64,000 nucleotides of DNA from an uncultured Pirellula sp. (GCA_903892355.1 CAITIE010000064.1:1-64000); one strand, 5' to 3'; shown: positions 16,674-26,835, numbered from the stretch's first letter. Notes: generated by a model from the sequence alone, not told the origin. Made by a program: numbers and translations.

Positions 16674-18932
16674 CTATCGGATCGCCTTGATCACAAAATG
16701 ATTTTCATGAACATCGACCAGTTCAACCTCGACCCCTTCATCAATCCACTCACTACCCGAAGTCACTTCCACTACCCGATCGAGAACGATGGCTTTTCCG
16801 TACGGATTGCATCGCGTCATGGTAGTAGCGCGACGTCCCAAAAGCGCGAGGCGTTCTTCCTGCATTTGTTCGTCCTGAGTTACAACACTATCCTGAGAGG
16901 GTGGCTGGAGTGCAAACCATCGCACCATAGGTAGGTTTGCCAACTGCTTGCGGAAGGCAATTGCTGTTCCAAACAAAACCAAGACGCCGAACCCAAGCTG
17001 CCCAAAACCACGGATCAGTTGCTCTCGCTGATAGGCATTGGTCGGTATCACGAACGTTTGCCCAGCGAGTACCAAGCCTAATGCCAACATTCCTAGGCCA
17101 AAAACGCCAAAGATGCCGAAACCGGGCAGTAAGAAAATCTCAATCGCCACACACAAGACCCCACCTCCGATCAAAAGGATCTCAAGCCACTCGACGGTGC
17201 CTTGGAACATATTGATCCAAAAGAAAAGGAGGAAGCAGACGAGAGCGATCGCACCTGGAACGCCGACCCCGGGCGTGCTGAGCTCGGTGCTCAAGCAAAT
17301 AATCCCCACCATGAAAAGAAGAAAGGTTAACCAGCGCTGCGAGGCGACCCATTCGACCACTTGTTCAACTCGGTTGGTCTGCTTTTCGATGGGAAGGGCA
17401 TTCAATCCGAAACTACGCCCTACGGATTCCAAAGAAGGGCTGCGATCGGAAGCGATCCCCAGTGCCATCGCCTTTTCCGCGCTCAATCCATCGGTGTAGT
17501 TTTCCGCGGGGCCTTGAACCCACAAAGGAAGTTTGCCACCGTCCTCCTCCTGCCACCCAACGACTTGGCGAGACCGCCGCCCGTCGGCGCTACGATACTC
17601 GTGAACGGCAACGTCAGGACACAGGCACCCCGCTATGTCGCCGTTCATGCGACCGGTCATGCTCGCAAACTTCATCAAGCTTTCTTTTCGGCTCTCGACA
17701 TCCGCCGGTGCGATACTAGCTTCACCGAAACCCCCGAGAACCGCCTGCTCCCTCATGCTGATCGTATCGGCCGCCATCGCGATCAACGAGGCATCGGCTC
17801 TCGCGTGGCCACTGACATAGACCACCACCTCTGCTTGATCGGGAGGGATACTGCTCAGATAAAAAGCGAGTCGCAAGCTTTCCTCGAAATTCCCGCCGGG
17901 GGAATCGAGATCGATCAGGATTAGGTTGGATTGATCGTTGGTGATGGAGTCTTCGATTGCTCGAATGACCCGGTTGACCTGACGATGACCGATGATTCCT
18001 CGAAGGTGAGTGCGCATTGCTTTTCGAGGCAAATCAAACGTTGGTTTTTCACGGGCATCCATTTCTAATTTTAAGGTGGGCGCTAATTGCTCTCGGGTGG
18101 GTACCGTGTGGGTAATCCACCTCCACGAACGCAATTCATGCCCTGAAAAAGTTGCCATTTGGTGAACGGGTACTAGCGGGGATTCCAAGGCGACATTTTC
18201 AGGACGCAATGCGTTTTGCAATTCTGCGGATGTCTTGTAAACAAAGCTCCCGTCCTCGAGCTGAAAGCGGACTAATCCTTCGCTTGGGTCCAACATGGAC
18301 CGGACAGCGGCCGGTGGAAAGACGCCGCGACGCGATGCGATATCGAGATAGGCCTGCAAAACCGTCGCCTCGACCGGCGACTCATCGATACCAGCTTGAC
18401 CGATCTCAGCAGCAGGACTCATGGCGATCTCCTCGCATCCGAGCGCTATCAACACCGCATGTCCACGAATCGATTCGGGAATGTAAGCGACGGTCCGAAT
18501 CCGAGCCCCTTTCGGACCACTTAGAAATCGAGCAATCGCTAACGCTCGCTCGAAGGAGGTCCCTTGGCCTATGGCAGGTTGACTGCCATCGCCGTCACGA
18601 AGACTATCAGCAGCCACAAATTCGAGAATCGCCATCGGGCGATCATTTCCTTGCTGGCGAGCGGTCAAACTCTCGAGGGTGCTGATGAGGCGGCTTTCCA
18701 CTTCCACCGTGGTGGGTACTGGCACACGGATAAGACGAGCCTGCTTGAGTGCATCCGCCGGTTTGCCGGATCCCTCGATGGCATCCTGACCGTGCACCGC
18801 CCCCCAACCGACACGTATGACGTCGAAAGGCATGACGTCGACAGTCATGACTTCGACGGGCCCAGTCGCGAGAAACAGTCCCGCCGTCACGACCAGCGAC
18901 CAGACGAGGAGAACCCTCGTTATCATCGACAT
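16674..18932 (-). CDS. NfeD/ClpP-class membrane protein, apparently without catalytic serine
   Basis: From the ATG at 18932 (AGGA 9 nt upstream) the protein is 752 residues. A signal/TM segment lies at about 5-25. Two ClpP/SppA-like folds follow (about 60-220 and 300-450; the second holds LIDLDSPGGNFEESL). Four or five TM helices lie at about 540-680, and an NfeD-type OB domain is at the C-terminus. At the usual Ser position of the SppA/NfeD motif (A-A-S-A-G) I read RGHAV in the first fold and ARADAS in the second, so both may be inactive. The frame is open to 19043, but the extra residues precede the signal. Active relatives are regulatory membrane serine peptidases. It forms an operon with the lipase gene. 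Confidence 0.82.
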   Translation of the reverse strand: MSMITRVLLVWSLVVTAGLFLATGPVEVMTVDVMPFDVIRVGWGAVHGQDAIEGSGKPADALKQARLIRVPVPTTVEVESRLISTLESLTARQQGNDRPMAILEFVAADSLRDGDGSQPAIGQGTSFERALAIARFLSGPKGARIRTVAYIPESIRGHAVLIALGCEEIAMSPAAEIGQAGIDESPVEATVLQAYLDIASRRGVFPPAAVRSMLDPSEGLVRFQLEDGSFVYKTSAELQNALRPENVALESPLVPVHQMATFSGHELRSWRWITHTVPTREQLAPTLKLEMDAREKPTFDLPRKAMRTHLRGIIGHRQVNRVIRAIEDSITNDQSNLILIDLDSPGGNFEESLRLAFYLSSIPPDQAEVVVYVSGHARADASLIAMAADTISMREQAVLGGFGEASIAPADVESRKESLMKFASMTGRMNGDIAGCLCPDVAVHEYRSADGRRSRQVVGWQEEDGGKLPLWVQGPAENYTDGLSAEKAMALGIASDRSPSLESVGRSFGLNALPIEKQTNRVEQVVEWVASQRWLTFLLFMVGIICLSTELSTPGVGVPGAIALVCFLLFFWINMFQGTVEWLEILLIGGGVLCVAIEIFLLPGFGIFGVFGLGMLALGLVLAGQTFVIPTNAYQREQLIRGFGQLGFGVLVLFGTAIAFRKQLANLPMVRWFALQPPSQDSVVTQDEQMQEERLALLGRRATTMTRCNPYGKAIVLDRVVEVTSGSEWIDEGVEVELVDVHENHFVIKAIR

Positions 18933-19107
18933 ATTCACAATTCCTAGTCCCACGCATGAATGGAGCGTATCTGGATTTGCTGACTTGGAAGCCTTTGACG
19001 AACCACGCCACGCACCAACGCCAGACGTTTCATGATACGCCATTTCTTGGCCGAAACGATCACCTCGAAAGGCGCATTAGCAACTAAGAAGGGGCAAATT
19101 CAAGGTG

Positions 19108-20562
19108 TCAGGCTTGCGGGACTTCATGGACCACCAACAAATTATGGGTATTGTTGAGCAATCCGGTTCCGGTCACGTAAACGACACGATCCCCTGCGGC
19201 GAGGATGCCAGAATCCCTACCCCAACGGGTCACTTCGTCGAACAACATCTCAGGATTGTCCATGTTTTGGACTTTATGGGGCATGATTCCCCAAAACAAG
19301 CACATCCGCCTGAGTGTTTGGTCCGAGTCGCTGACGCCAAGTGTCGGGATATAGTTCCGCTGCTTCGCCTTGACCCACGCGGTCCCACCTGTCCGCGATG
19401 CGACCACCACCATCTTTGCGTTGATGGCTTCGGCGATATTCGCTGCGTTGTGAGTCACGGCCGAGGTCACCGGATGGACACGCGAAGAAAATCGAGTCTT
19501 TGGCTCCTGCGGTTGATCCTTCAGCATCCGCTCGGTGCTGAGCATGATTCGGTTCATCGTCTCGACAGCAATGACCGGGAACTCACCGATGGCCGTCTCA
19601 CCGCTGAGCATGCATGCATCAGCACCATCCAGGATCGCATTCGCGACGTCGCTCGCCTCGGCCCGCGTTGGACGCCGATTGTGATGCATGCTCTCGAGCA
19701 TCTGTGTCGCAACGATCACCGGCTTCAGTTTCTCTCGACAGACTTGGATAATTCGTTTTTGTGCAACGGGAGTTTCGGCAACGTCGATCTCGACACCGAG
19801 ATCCCCACGAGCAACCATGACGCCATCCGCCGCATCGACGATCTCTTCGAGGCAATCCAAAGCTTCTCGCTTCTCGATCTTCGCGATCACCAAGGCATTA
19901 GCATCCATGGAGGCTAGTAGATTCTTCAGCGACGAGACGTCTTGGGCGCTGCGAACAAACGAGAGACTAATGAAATCAACTTCGTTTCGTGCTGCCCATA
20001 ATGCATTATCGATATCCTCCGGCCGCATCGATGAAACCGATAAAGAGACACCCGGTAAGTTGATTCCTTGACGCGATCGAATCGTGCCTCGCACCGTCAC
20101 CGAACAGCGAATGCGATCCCGCGATTTATCGACGACTTGCATCGAAATCGTTCCGTCGGCGAGCATCACACGATCGCCCACTGCAATCTCATCAATCAAC
20201 TTTGAGTAATTGCTGGTCAACTCGTTGGAGGACCCGGGCTCATTCCCACGGACAAAAAACAATTCCTGACCGACATCGACCTCCAACGGATCCTGCAAGA
20301 GTTTTCCGAGACGAATCTTTGGACCGGCCAAATCGAGAAGAACACCAACCGGAAAACCACTTCTCTCACGGACATTCTTAATCTTCTGCAAGACCCGAGC
20401 GTAATCCTCTTGGGTGCCGTGCGCCGCATTGATGCGAAAGATATCGACACCATGATTGATCAACTCAGCCAGGATCGCTTCGTCCTCGCACGCTGGTCCC
20501 ACCGTTGCGACAATCTTGGTCCTGGCTTCGCTCAAGGTATTTCGGGTCATATCCGAACTCAA
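19108..20562 (-). CDS. pyk: Pyruvate kinase
   Basis: The 484-residue protein has all the hallmarks of pyruvate kinase: KIVATVGPAC at the N-terminus, VDIFRINAAHG (usually FRLNFSHG), the B domain, VIAKIEKREAL with the catalytic lysine, VARGDLGVE, and NRRPTRAEASDVANAILDGADACMLSGETA. It converts phosphoenolpyruvate and ADP to pyruvate and ATP in glycolysis. Length and domains are normal. A second ATG four codons in is an equally possible start. It lies upstream of the NfeD-like gene on the same strand with a gap of about 175 bp, so it is probably a separate transcription unit. Confidence 0.97.
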   Translation of the reverse strand: MSSDMTRNTLSEARTKIVATVGPACEDEAILAELINHGVDIFRINAAHGTQEDYARVLQKIKNVRERSGFPVGVLLDLAGPKIRLGKLLQDPLEVDVGQELFFVRGNEPGSSNELTSNYSKLIDEIAVGDRVMLADGTISMQVVDKSRDRIRCSVTVRGTIRSRQGINLPGVSLSVSSMRPEDIDNALWAARNEVDFISLSFVRSAQDVSSLKNLLASMDANALVIAKIEKREALDCLEEIVDAADGVMVARGDLGVEIDVAETPVAQKRIIQVCREKLKPVIVATQMLESMHHNRRPTRAEASDVANAILDGADACMLSGETAIGEFPVIAVETMNRIMLSTERMLKDQPQEPKTRFSSRVHPVTSAVTHNAANIAEAINAKMVVVASRTGGTAWVKAKQRNYIPTLGVSDSDQTLRRMCLFWGIMPHKVQNMDNPEMLFDEVTRWGRDSGILAAGDRVVYVTGTGLLNNTHNLLVVHEVPQA

Positions 20563-20794
20563 ATCCGTTTGGGTCGATCAAATGCTTCCGACTGAAATCA
20601 CCGTCACTCCACGCAGCGAAAATCGGATCTACCGGAAGCCTAAAGCGATAGCATTCTAGCCGGATACGGTGCCCGTTTCAACGACAGCTACCAACTGAGA
20701 AGGCTGCCCACCTAGACATTCGCCGATGATGCTAGCATATCGGGGTGTGATTCCATATACGGTCGGCGATCGCACGCAGGACCCATTAGTCGTC

Positions 20795-21247
20795 TTATTC
20801 GTCCGAGACTTCGACACCCTGCGCATGAATCGCGGTAACTCGTCGTCCATCGTCGAGAACGTCACCGACGCGGACCACGCGGTTCCCAAGAAGTGCCACC
20901 GCACCGTTGGGGGTTTGAAAAATGGCACGAACTTCAACGGAGCCGCTTGCCACATCATTGCCCGAAGCCTCATGCGGGAACGAGTCATTGCCGATTGCGT
21001 TGCCGCCCACTCCCAAATCATCCAGTTGCTTCAGCGTTTGAAACGGCTGAAGCTTTGCGATTTCCTCCACCGAAAAATCGGGCCACTCAACGGGAGCAAT
21101 CTTTGCTGCGACATTTAGCTTCTGGTTGTTGCTCAAGGAAGTCGATTCCGCGTAATCGCCATCCTCGCGGATCAAAACGTAACCGAGAATAGCAGCCAGA
21201 ACAGGAATGAGAGCGTACTTAAGCTTAGGAGATTTCATGATCATCAT
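20795..21247 (-). CDS. PilP/GspC-like inner membrane protein
   Basis: The 150-residue protein has one N-terminal TM helix (about 10-26), a linker of about 70 residues, and a C-terminal beta domain (GAVALLGNRVVRVGDVLDDGRRVTAIHAQGVEV). This domain resembles the homology region of PilP/GspC, which contacts the secretin N0 domain. GGGA lies upstream of the ATG. It is the last gene of the leftward arm, directly after PilM-, PilN- and PilO-like genes, exactly where pilP sits in pilMNOPQ operons. The assignment rests on domain pattern and position. The secretin is not adjacent but lies at the other end of the locus. Confidence 0.65.
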   Translation of the reverse strand: MMIMKSPKLKYALIPVLAAILGYVLIREDGDYAESTSLSNNQKLNVAAKIAPVEWPDFSVEEIAKLQPFQTLKQLDDLGVGGNAIGNDSFPHEASGNDVASGSVEVRAIFQTPNGAVALLGNRVVRVGDVLDDGRRVTAIHAQGVEVSDE

Positions 21248-21340
21248 TAGGGATTTCCCTTTATAAAGTGCTCATACGCCTGGGAGGATCAGAACGATGA
21301 AACCTGCGTATTCCGTGTGTTTCACGGACACTCTAGGCCA

Positions 21341-21955
21341 TCACGCTCGATCTTCTGTACCGGCCACACTCTCTGCCCACTCCGGCGAATAGAGGATCCC
21401 GATCTCCAGTTCGATGCGGCTGTCTCGTCTGCCATCACTTGGGGCCAATACGTGCAATTTCTTCACTTCGAGAAGGAATGGAAACGCATCCAGCTTCGAC
21501 GCAAACTCGAAAAGGCTTGCGTAAGTGCCATTCATACTCAATTGGAAGGAACGGACTTTGCACTTCAAGTCTGGGGTGTTAATCACCTCGTTCCCGGCTG
21601 GTCGAAAGTCATTTAATTTGCAATGGCATGCATCGACGACCTTTTCCAACTCTCCCAGAATATCAGAGTCGATCAATCGCACAGGAACTCGATCTCGCAT
21701 CGATCGAAATGAGGAGGCCACCTTATCTCTGGACTGCAACGACTCTTGAAGCAGTGAATCAATTTTGTCAACGTCTCGTAGAGCTTGGGCGTGCCCCTGA
21801 ATTTCTTCCTCGACGCTGGAGTACCAGTCTTGCACCAGCGACTGAGTTTTCCAACCGGCGAATATCGCCCCCATCATGATCAGAGATCCGGCGAGATGGA
21901 CAGACCATCGAAGCTTTTTTAATGTGGAGCACGAAAGTCGCGTATTACTCAGCAT
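21341..21955 (-). CDS. PilO-like alignment-complex protein
   Basis: From the ATG at 21955 (GGAG 7 nt upstream) the protein is 204 residues: a short cytoplasmic N-terminus, one TM helix (about 20-40), a coiled coil (about 45-90), and an alpha/beta ferredoxin-like periplasmic domain (FQLSMNGTYASLFEFASKLDAFPFLLEVKKLHV). The last motif strongly resembles PilO (l.v.G.y..l..Fl..L...p.iv.i..l). It would pair with the PilN-like protein and link the inner-membrane platform to the secretin. It overlaps the pilN-like gene by 11 bp, so translational coupling is likely. Confidence 0.8.
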   Translation of the reverse strand: MLSNTRLSCSTLKKLRWSVHLAGSLIMMGAIFAGWKTQSLVQDWYSSVEEEIQGHAQALRDVDKIDSLLQESLQSRDKVASSFRSMRDRVPVRLIDSDILGELEKVVDACHCKLNDFRPAGNEVINTPDLKCKVRSFQLSMNGTYASLFEFASKLDAFPFLLEVKKLHVLAPSDGRRDSRIELEIGILYSPEWAESVAGTEDRA

Positions 21956-22559
21956 AGCTGCACTCCAATTCAAACTCGTCTACCAATTGCTCTGCCATCA
22001 CCGAATCGCGAGTGGACCGCAAAAGGACGTTTTGAAAAACCCCATACCCATCGAGCCGTTGGATGACTTCAGCGACCGTTGGCTGCAAACCAGTAAATCC
22101 TCGCAGTACCACTTGGGTCGCATGTGCTCCCGTGGATTTACTGACTGCGCCCACCATCCGTTGAGGTGACTCGGGCTGTTTCGCAACCGCATGCACGTTG
22201 ATCTGCAAATCCTGAAGAGCGATCGGGCCATCTTTGGACTGGAAGGTTTTTCCTAAAATGCCCAACAAGGAAGGAATTCGGTTCGGAGCCTGGATCGATT
22301 CGATGCGCTGGGTCCGTTTTTTAAGATCCAAGGTAATGTTTCGCAACTGCTGTATCTTGTTTTCTTTCAATCGAACCGGCCCAACCTCGGTTTGTAAATG
22401 CTGAAGGTGACCATACAGCTTCCATGCTTTCCAACCAAAAGGTGCGCCGATAGCAGCCAAGGTGATGATGCATAACGTGATCAGTGCTGTCCAACTCTGA
22501 ATCGCACCTTTCAATCGACCTTGGGCTACCAATTCCGGGGGGAGTAAATTGACGTGCAT
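21945..22559 (-). CDS. PilN-like alignment-complex protein
   Basis: The 204-residue protein begins with MHVNLLPPEL, the conserved NLLP motif by which PilN's cytoplasmic tail docks into PilM. A TM helix (about 26-45), a coiled coil (about 48-85) and a periplasmic domain ending in QNVLLRSTRDSV...FELECSYAE follow, which fits PilN (Fimbrial assembly family). It starts immediately after the PilM-like stop codon. The order M-N-O-P matches pilMNOP operons, and the alternative naming would be the C-terminal half of GspL. Confidence 0.85.
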   Translation of the reverse strand: MHVNLLPPELVAQGRLKGAIQSWTALITLCIITLAAIGAPFGWKAWKLYGHLQHLQTEVGPVRLKENKIQQLRNITLDLKKRTQRIESIQAPNRIPSLLGILGKTFQSKDGPIALQDLQINVHAVAKQPESPQRMVGAVSKSTGAHATQVVLRGFTGLQPTVAEVIQRLDGYGVFQNVLLRSTRDSVMAEQLVDEFELECSYAE

Positions 22560-23675
22560 CTAGTTCTCCTCCCAAGCGATCGCTGATAGTCCAGCCGCAA
22601 CAGCATAGAGACATACTGGCAGCCCGCGATTTACTTGTTCGCTACCCGCAAGTGACCACGTTTCGGTCGGAATCTCGAGCAATTGCTCAAATTGAAGTGA
22701 AAGCATTGGTGTGATGGAACCATTCCCGCACAGGAGAATGCCGCTGGGTTCACTGTTGCCATGCTCGGCGCGGATGTACTCGAGTGTTCGATAGACCTCG
22801 CCTGCGAGCGATTGAACAAAGCGAAGCTGGAACTCCGAAACGATCTCCATCAACTCGTTTGGGCTCTCCATCTGCCGACTACCTTCCGTCGCTGCCTTCA
22901 TCAGCAATAGATTTACCTCGGCAGGAGAGATAGCAAACTCGCTAGCAAGTGGTACCAGCATTTTTTCAAAACCGTGATGATTCAAAACACGGGTTAGTAT
23001 CGGCAACCCTTGGTGCACGAGAGTCAAGATTGTGCAAGCATCGCCGATATGTACCATGAGGCACGGATGGTCCGCTCCCCTTAGAAACATTTCCGAGGCT
23101 CGCGCGAGTGCGCATGGAAGAGCATCAAGCGCCTCGGGTGCATAGCCTGCCCGAGAAATCATATTTCCTAACCACATCGAAAAATCGTAGTTTGCGGTTA
23201 CGACCGCAGCGCTCTGTTGGCGATTCCGCAACCTTCGTCCTGTGGGTAATTCCCAGGCTTTGACAACCGTCTGGTCGGAATCGTATCCCTGTTCCTTCTC
23301 CAGTTCGCTACGTACAGCTCCATCCAATTCCGATGGTTTTTCAATTTCGAGCTCAAACTCCCTATACTCGACCACACCTCCACCGACAGCGATTCCTGCC
23401 AAATTACTACTAAAGAGAGACCTGGCCCGTTTCGCTTGCTCGATCATGCTCTCAAGAGCGATTTGTGGATTATCGGCCGCAGGAGCACGCCTCTCAGTGA
23501 CATCTATCCTCGGCGCGGGCTGAAAGGCTGTCCATGTCGCGTTAATCGCGTATTCCGTCCCGGTACGTTCCAATTGAGCCATGTGGATGGCGCTTTGGTT
23601 GATATCCATGCCCACCCAACCCCAACTGGAGTTTAGGAACAGGTTTTTCATGCGTCGGATCGGTGCTGTGAGCAT
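22560..23675 (-). CDS. PilM-like actin-fold protein
   Basis: The 371-residue protein has an actin/FtsA-like ATPase layout with WGWVGMDINQSAIHMAQLER near the N-terminus (GxDIG...kv.qL in PilM), a mid-protein VHIGDACTILTLVHQG (phosphate-2-like), and ILLCGNGSITPMLS near the C-terminus (adenosine-like motif). PilM sits on the cytoplasmic face and binds the PilN tail. An alternative ATG lies 8 codons in (23651), and neither start has a strong ribosome site. Its stop abuts the pilN-like start, supporting a tight operon. Confidence 0.82.
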   Translation of the reverse strand: MLTAPIRRMKNLFLNSSWGWVGMDINQSAIHMAQLERTGTEYAINATWTAFQPAPRIDVTERRAPAADNPQIALESMIEQAKRARSLFSSNLAGIAVGGGVVEYREFELEIEKPSELDGAVRSELEKEQGYDSDQTVVKAWELPTGRRLRNRQQSAAVVTANYDFSMWLGNMISRAGYAPEALDALPCALARASEMFLRGADHPCLMVHIGDACTILTLVHQGLPILTRVLNHHGFEKMLVPLASEFAISPAEVNLLLMKAATEGSRQMESPNELMEIVSEFQLRFVQSLAGEVYRTLEYIRAEHGNSEPSGILLCGNGSITPMLSLQFEQLLEIPTETWSLAGSEQVNRGLPVCLYAVAAGLSAIAWEEN

Positions 23676-23742
23676 AGTAGAAAACCGTAGTTCTCGATTC
23701 GGTCACAGTAGGAGCCTAAGCGAGACAAAGCATCGATGCTGC

Positions 23743-25014
23743 TTAGGTGGCTGTCGTTATATCCAGCATAGGCAGCACAATCGACATCACGACCGTACCG
23801 ACGACCCCACCCAAACCCATAATCATCACAGGTTCTAGTAGCTTTACGAACCAACGAAGCTTCTGCTCACCCTCTTTTTCGTAGTATTCACCGATGGTTT
23901 GAAGGACGAACGCTAGTTTCGCCGAGCGTTCACCGGTCTCGAGCATATGGCCAGCTCCGGTTGGGAAAAACGTCACGGCCGCAACCGTCGGGCCGATCCC
24001 TCTCCCTTCGAGAATATCCTTCTCCATCCGCCGAAACATATCGCGGTAGTAAACGTTTTTCGTCGCGCGTTGACTTAGCTTGACCGTGTCCAACAACGGA
24101 ACTCCGTTTTGAATCATGGTTCCCATCAGGCGAAAGATGCGACCTGCCATGAGCGGCCGACTCGCTTCCCGAACACAAAACCCATTCAGGATGATGTAGT
24201 CGATCGAATAACGCCACTGCGGTAATCGTCGAGCATACAACGCCGCCGCTACCATCACTCCCAGTAACCCAAGGATGACAAACCAATAGTTCTGAAGCGT
24301 TGTACCGACAGAAAGAAGGAACGAAGTCAACGGAGGAACGGGTCGCTCCATCTCCTTGAACACCTTCGAGAACTGTGGCAACACGAAAAAGAACATGGAC
24401 GACACAACGGAACAGGTGATAAATAGCAGCACAGCAGGGTAGGTCAGCATTGAAAGCACGCTACTCTTGAGCTGCTGGTCTCGTTGCAGTAGCGTCGTCA
24501 TCCGTTCCAAAACATCGATCAATTTTCCGGAATGTTCCCCCGCATCTACAGCAGCAACCATAGAGACGTCGAAGACACTAGGATGTTTCGACATGGCAAC
24601 CGAAAACTTTTGCCCTTCTTCCACATCCCGCTTCACCGACTGCAACACATTTCGAAGCGTCGGATGGGTGCATTGGTCGGCTACCACGCGGATGGCCGCG
24701 GCCAAATCATCTCCCGACTGAATCATGATCGATAATTGCGAGAGCGCAACCACGAGATCATTGTATTTGACACGCTTGCCTCCCAGAAATCCCTTTCCAA
24801 ACAGGCCCGTTGACTTCGAGGTCAAGGGTTTGATCAATGGATTTCGAGAAACGGAAACGGATGCATCGGATGAACCCTTTGCAATGGGCTCGATGCTTTG
24901 AATGTTCAATCCGGCGAAACGTAGCGAACTGCGGGCAGCCATGGCCGTGCCACCATCGACGGTCCCCTGGACCACCGTGCCTTGCTTGTTCGTCGCTTGA
25001 TATTGGAATTTCAT
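23743..25014 (-). CDS. Type IV pilus/T2SS inner membrane platform protein (PilC/GspF)
   Basis: The 423-residue protein starts with the short PilC/GspF head (MKFQYQATNKQGTVVQGTVDG). Two T2SSF domains span about 75-200 and 275-400, each followed by hydrophobic segments; RMTTLLQRDQQLKSSVLSMLTYPA and the closing GGVVGTVVMSIVLPMLDI are very typical. Length is normal. It anchors the assembly ATPase at the membrane and feeds pilin subunits into the growing fibre. It follows the ATPase gene by 21 bp. Confidence 0.93.
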   Translation of the reverse strand: MKFQYQATNKQGTVVQGTVDGGTAMAARSSLRFAGLNIQSIEPIAKGSSDASVSVSRNPLIKPLTSKSTGLFGKGFLGGKRVKYNDLVVALSQLSIMIQSGDDLAAAIRVVADQCTHPTLRNVLQSVKRDVEEGQKFSVAMSKHPSVFDVSMVAAVDAGEHSGKLIDVLERMTTLLQRDQQLKSSVLSMLTYPAVLLFITCSVVSSMFFFVLPQFSKVFKEMERPVPPLTSFLLSVGTTLQNYWFVILGLLGVMVAAALYARRLPQWRYSIDYIILNGFCVREASRPLMAGRIFRLMGTMIQNGVPLLDTVKLSQRATKNVYYRDMFRRMEKDILEGRGIGPTVAAVTFFPTGAGHMLETGERSAKLAFVLQTIGEYYEKEGEQKLRWFVKLLEPVMIMGLGGVVGTVVMSIVLPMLDITTAT

Positions 25015-25035
25015 GATTGAAATCAGAAGCCTTAA

Positions 25036-26835
25036 TTACTCGTCGCAGTAAGCCACTTCGAGGACCTCGTCGACTGTGGTCCTTCCTTGCTCCGCGAGGT
25101 AGATACCTTCGTCGAGGAGCAACCTTCGGCCTAACTTTCGGTGATTGATGCGAAGTTCGTCGGTGGTCCCATTCCTTGTGATGATTTCTCTCGCCGTTCG
25201 ATCAAGTGAGAATATCTCATAGATACCTGTCCGACCTCGATACCCCGTATCAAAGCAATCCCGACAACCTTGACCGCGGTGGAACTGACGTCGGCGATCT
25301 CCTTGGTATCGAATCGCGTCCAACTGTTCCGACTCTGGGTAGTACGCGATATCGCAAGCTGGACATATCGTGCGGACCAACCGCTGTGCGATGACCCCAA
25401 GGAGTGATGCCGCAATCTTGAACGGCTCAATCCCCATATCTCGCAATCGCGTGACGGCACCGAAACTATCGTTGGTGTGCAGGGTGCTCAAGACTAAGTG
25501 CCCGGTTAATGCAGCTTGGATAGCGATCGAAGCAGTTTCCGCATCCCGGATTTCTCCGACCATGATGACGTCTGGATCCTGACGCAAAATCGATCGCAAT
25601 GCATCACTGAACTGCATCGACTTGGCACTGCTGACCTGAACTTGATTGATCTGGTCAAGTTGATATTCGACCGGATCCTCGACCGTAACAATGTTTCGCT
25701 GGACCGATTTAATCAACTCTACGGCGGAATAGAGAGTCGTGGTTTTTCCGCTACCTGTAGGCCCGGTTGTCAACAAGAGCCCATAAGGTCGATTCAAGAG
25801 TTCCTTGATGGACCCCAACACCTCATTTCTCATGCCGAGTTTATCGAGGTAGAACGTCACATTCTTTTTGTCCAAAACCCGCATGACCACCTTCTCACCT
25901 AAGATGGTAGGGAGTGTTGAAATACGCAGGTCGATCTCTCGACCGTCGACACGCAAGTGGATACGGCCGTCCTGCGGCATCCGATGCTCGGATATATCAA
26001 GTTTTGCGAGGACCTTCAAACGCGACACCATGGCCGCGTGAAATTCGCGCCGTGGTCGAAGGATCTCGCGCAAGTACCCATCGACACGATAACGGACGAT
26101 GGACGATGCTTGCGATGGCTCAAAGTGAATGTCGCTGGCTTTTTGGCGGATCGCTTGAACGATGATATAGTTGACCAAATTGATGACGGGACTCCCTTCC
26201 GTCAACGATTCAACATCCGCAAGGGACACGTCGATCGCATCGCTCTCGATAGATACCGCATCTTCGTCCAAATCCGCAGTCACTTCGTCGACTGAGAAAT
26301 TGTCTTCGTAGCAGTTTTTCAACATCCTTTCGATCGACCCACGCATCGACAAGACCGGCCTGATGGTCAAGCCCGTTATGCGACTCAATTCGTCGATATG
26401 CCTTAGATTCGCTGGTTCCGCCATCGCGACCGTGAGCGTGTCCCGCACTTGGAACATTCCCAATACACACAAACTCTCCGCTTTCGAGCGCGGAATCAGC
26501 TTGACCGCAACGGGATCCACCAGTCCGCTTCGCAAGCGAATCGCTGGAATACCAGCTTGTTGCCCGAGAAACAGCAGCAGGGAATCTTCATCGACAATCC
26601 CCATCTCCAGCAAAGTCTCGCCGAGTTGGTTCCTGTTCTGCGCATGGGTTCGCAATGCGGTCTCGAGATCCTCGCTGCTGATGATCCCAGCGCCGACCAA
26701 CGATTCCCCCAGCTTGGCGGGCTTTCGTACGAGATTCTTGGCGCTTCGGATCGGGCTCAGCGTGTTGCGAGCATTCTTTCGACCCAAGGAATTGTCAAGC
26801 GGCCGATCTGCGAGATTGGAAGCGTCTATGGTCAT
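25036..26835 (-). CDS. Assembly ATPase, PilB/GspE family
   Basis: The 599-residue protein has an N-terminal MshEN/T2SSE_N domain (about 40-160), the RYRVDGYLRE N2 region (about 248-257), Walker A GPTGSGKTTT at 358-367, an Asp box, Walker B DPDVIMVGEIRD at 420-431, the HTND His box, and two zinc cysteine pairs (CPAC near 491, CRDC near 524). It powers subunit polymerisation. The zinc cysteines and N-terminal domain mark it as an extension (PilB/GspE) enzyme, not PilT. Its start overlaps the stop of the STAS gene by 4 bp (ATGA), so the two are translationally coupled. Confidence 0.95.
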   Translation of the reverse strand: MTIDASNLADRPLDNSLGRKNARNTLSPIRSAKNLVRKPAKLGESLVGAGIISSEDLETALRTHAQNRNQLGETLLEMGIVDEDSLLLFLGQQAGIPAIRLRSGLVDPVAVKLIPRSKAESLCVLGMFQVRDTLTVAMAEPANLRHIDELSRITGLTIRPVLSMRGSIERMLKNCYEDNFSVDEVTADLDEDAVSIESDAIDVSLADVESLTEGSPVINLVNYIIVQAIRQKASDIHFEPSQASSIVRYRVDGYLREILRPRREFHAAMVSRLKVLAKLDISEHRMPQDGRIHLRVDGREIDLRISTLPTILGEKVVMRVLDKKNVTFYLDKLGMRNEVLGSIKELLNRPYGLLLTTGPTGSGKTTTLYSAVELIKSVQRNIVTVEDPVEYQLDQINQVQVSSAKSMQFSDALRSILRQDPDVIMVGEIRDAETASIAIQAALTGHLVLSTLHTNDSFGAVTRLRDMGIEPFKIAASLLGVIAQRLVRTICPACDIAYYPESEQLDAIRYQGDRRRQFHRGQGCRDCFDTGYRGRTGIYEIFSLDRTAREIITRNGTTDELRINHRKLGRRLLLDEGIYLAEQGRTTVDEVLEVAYCDE

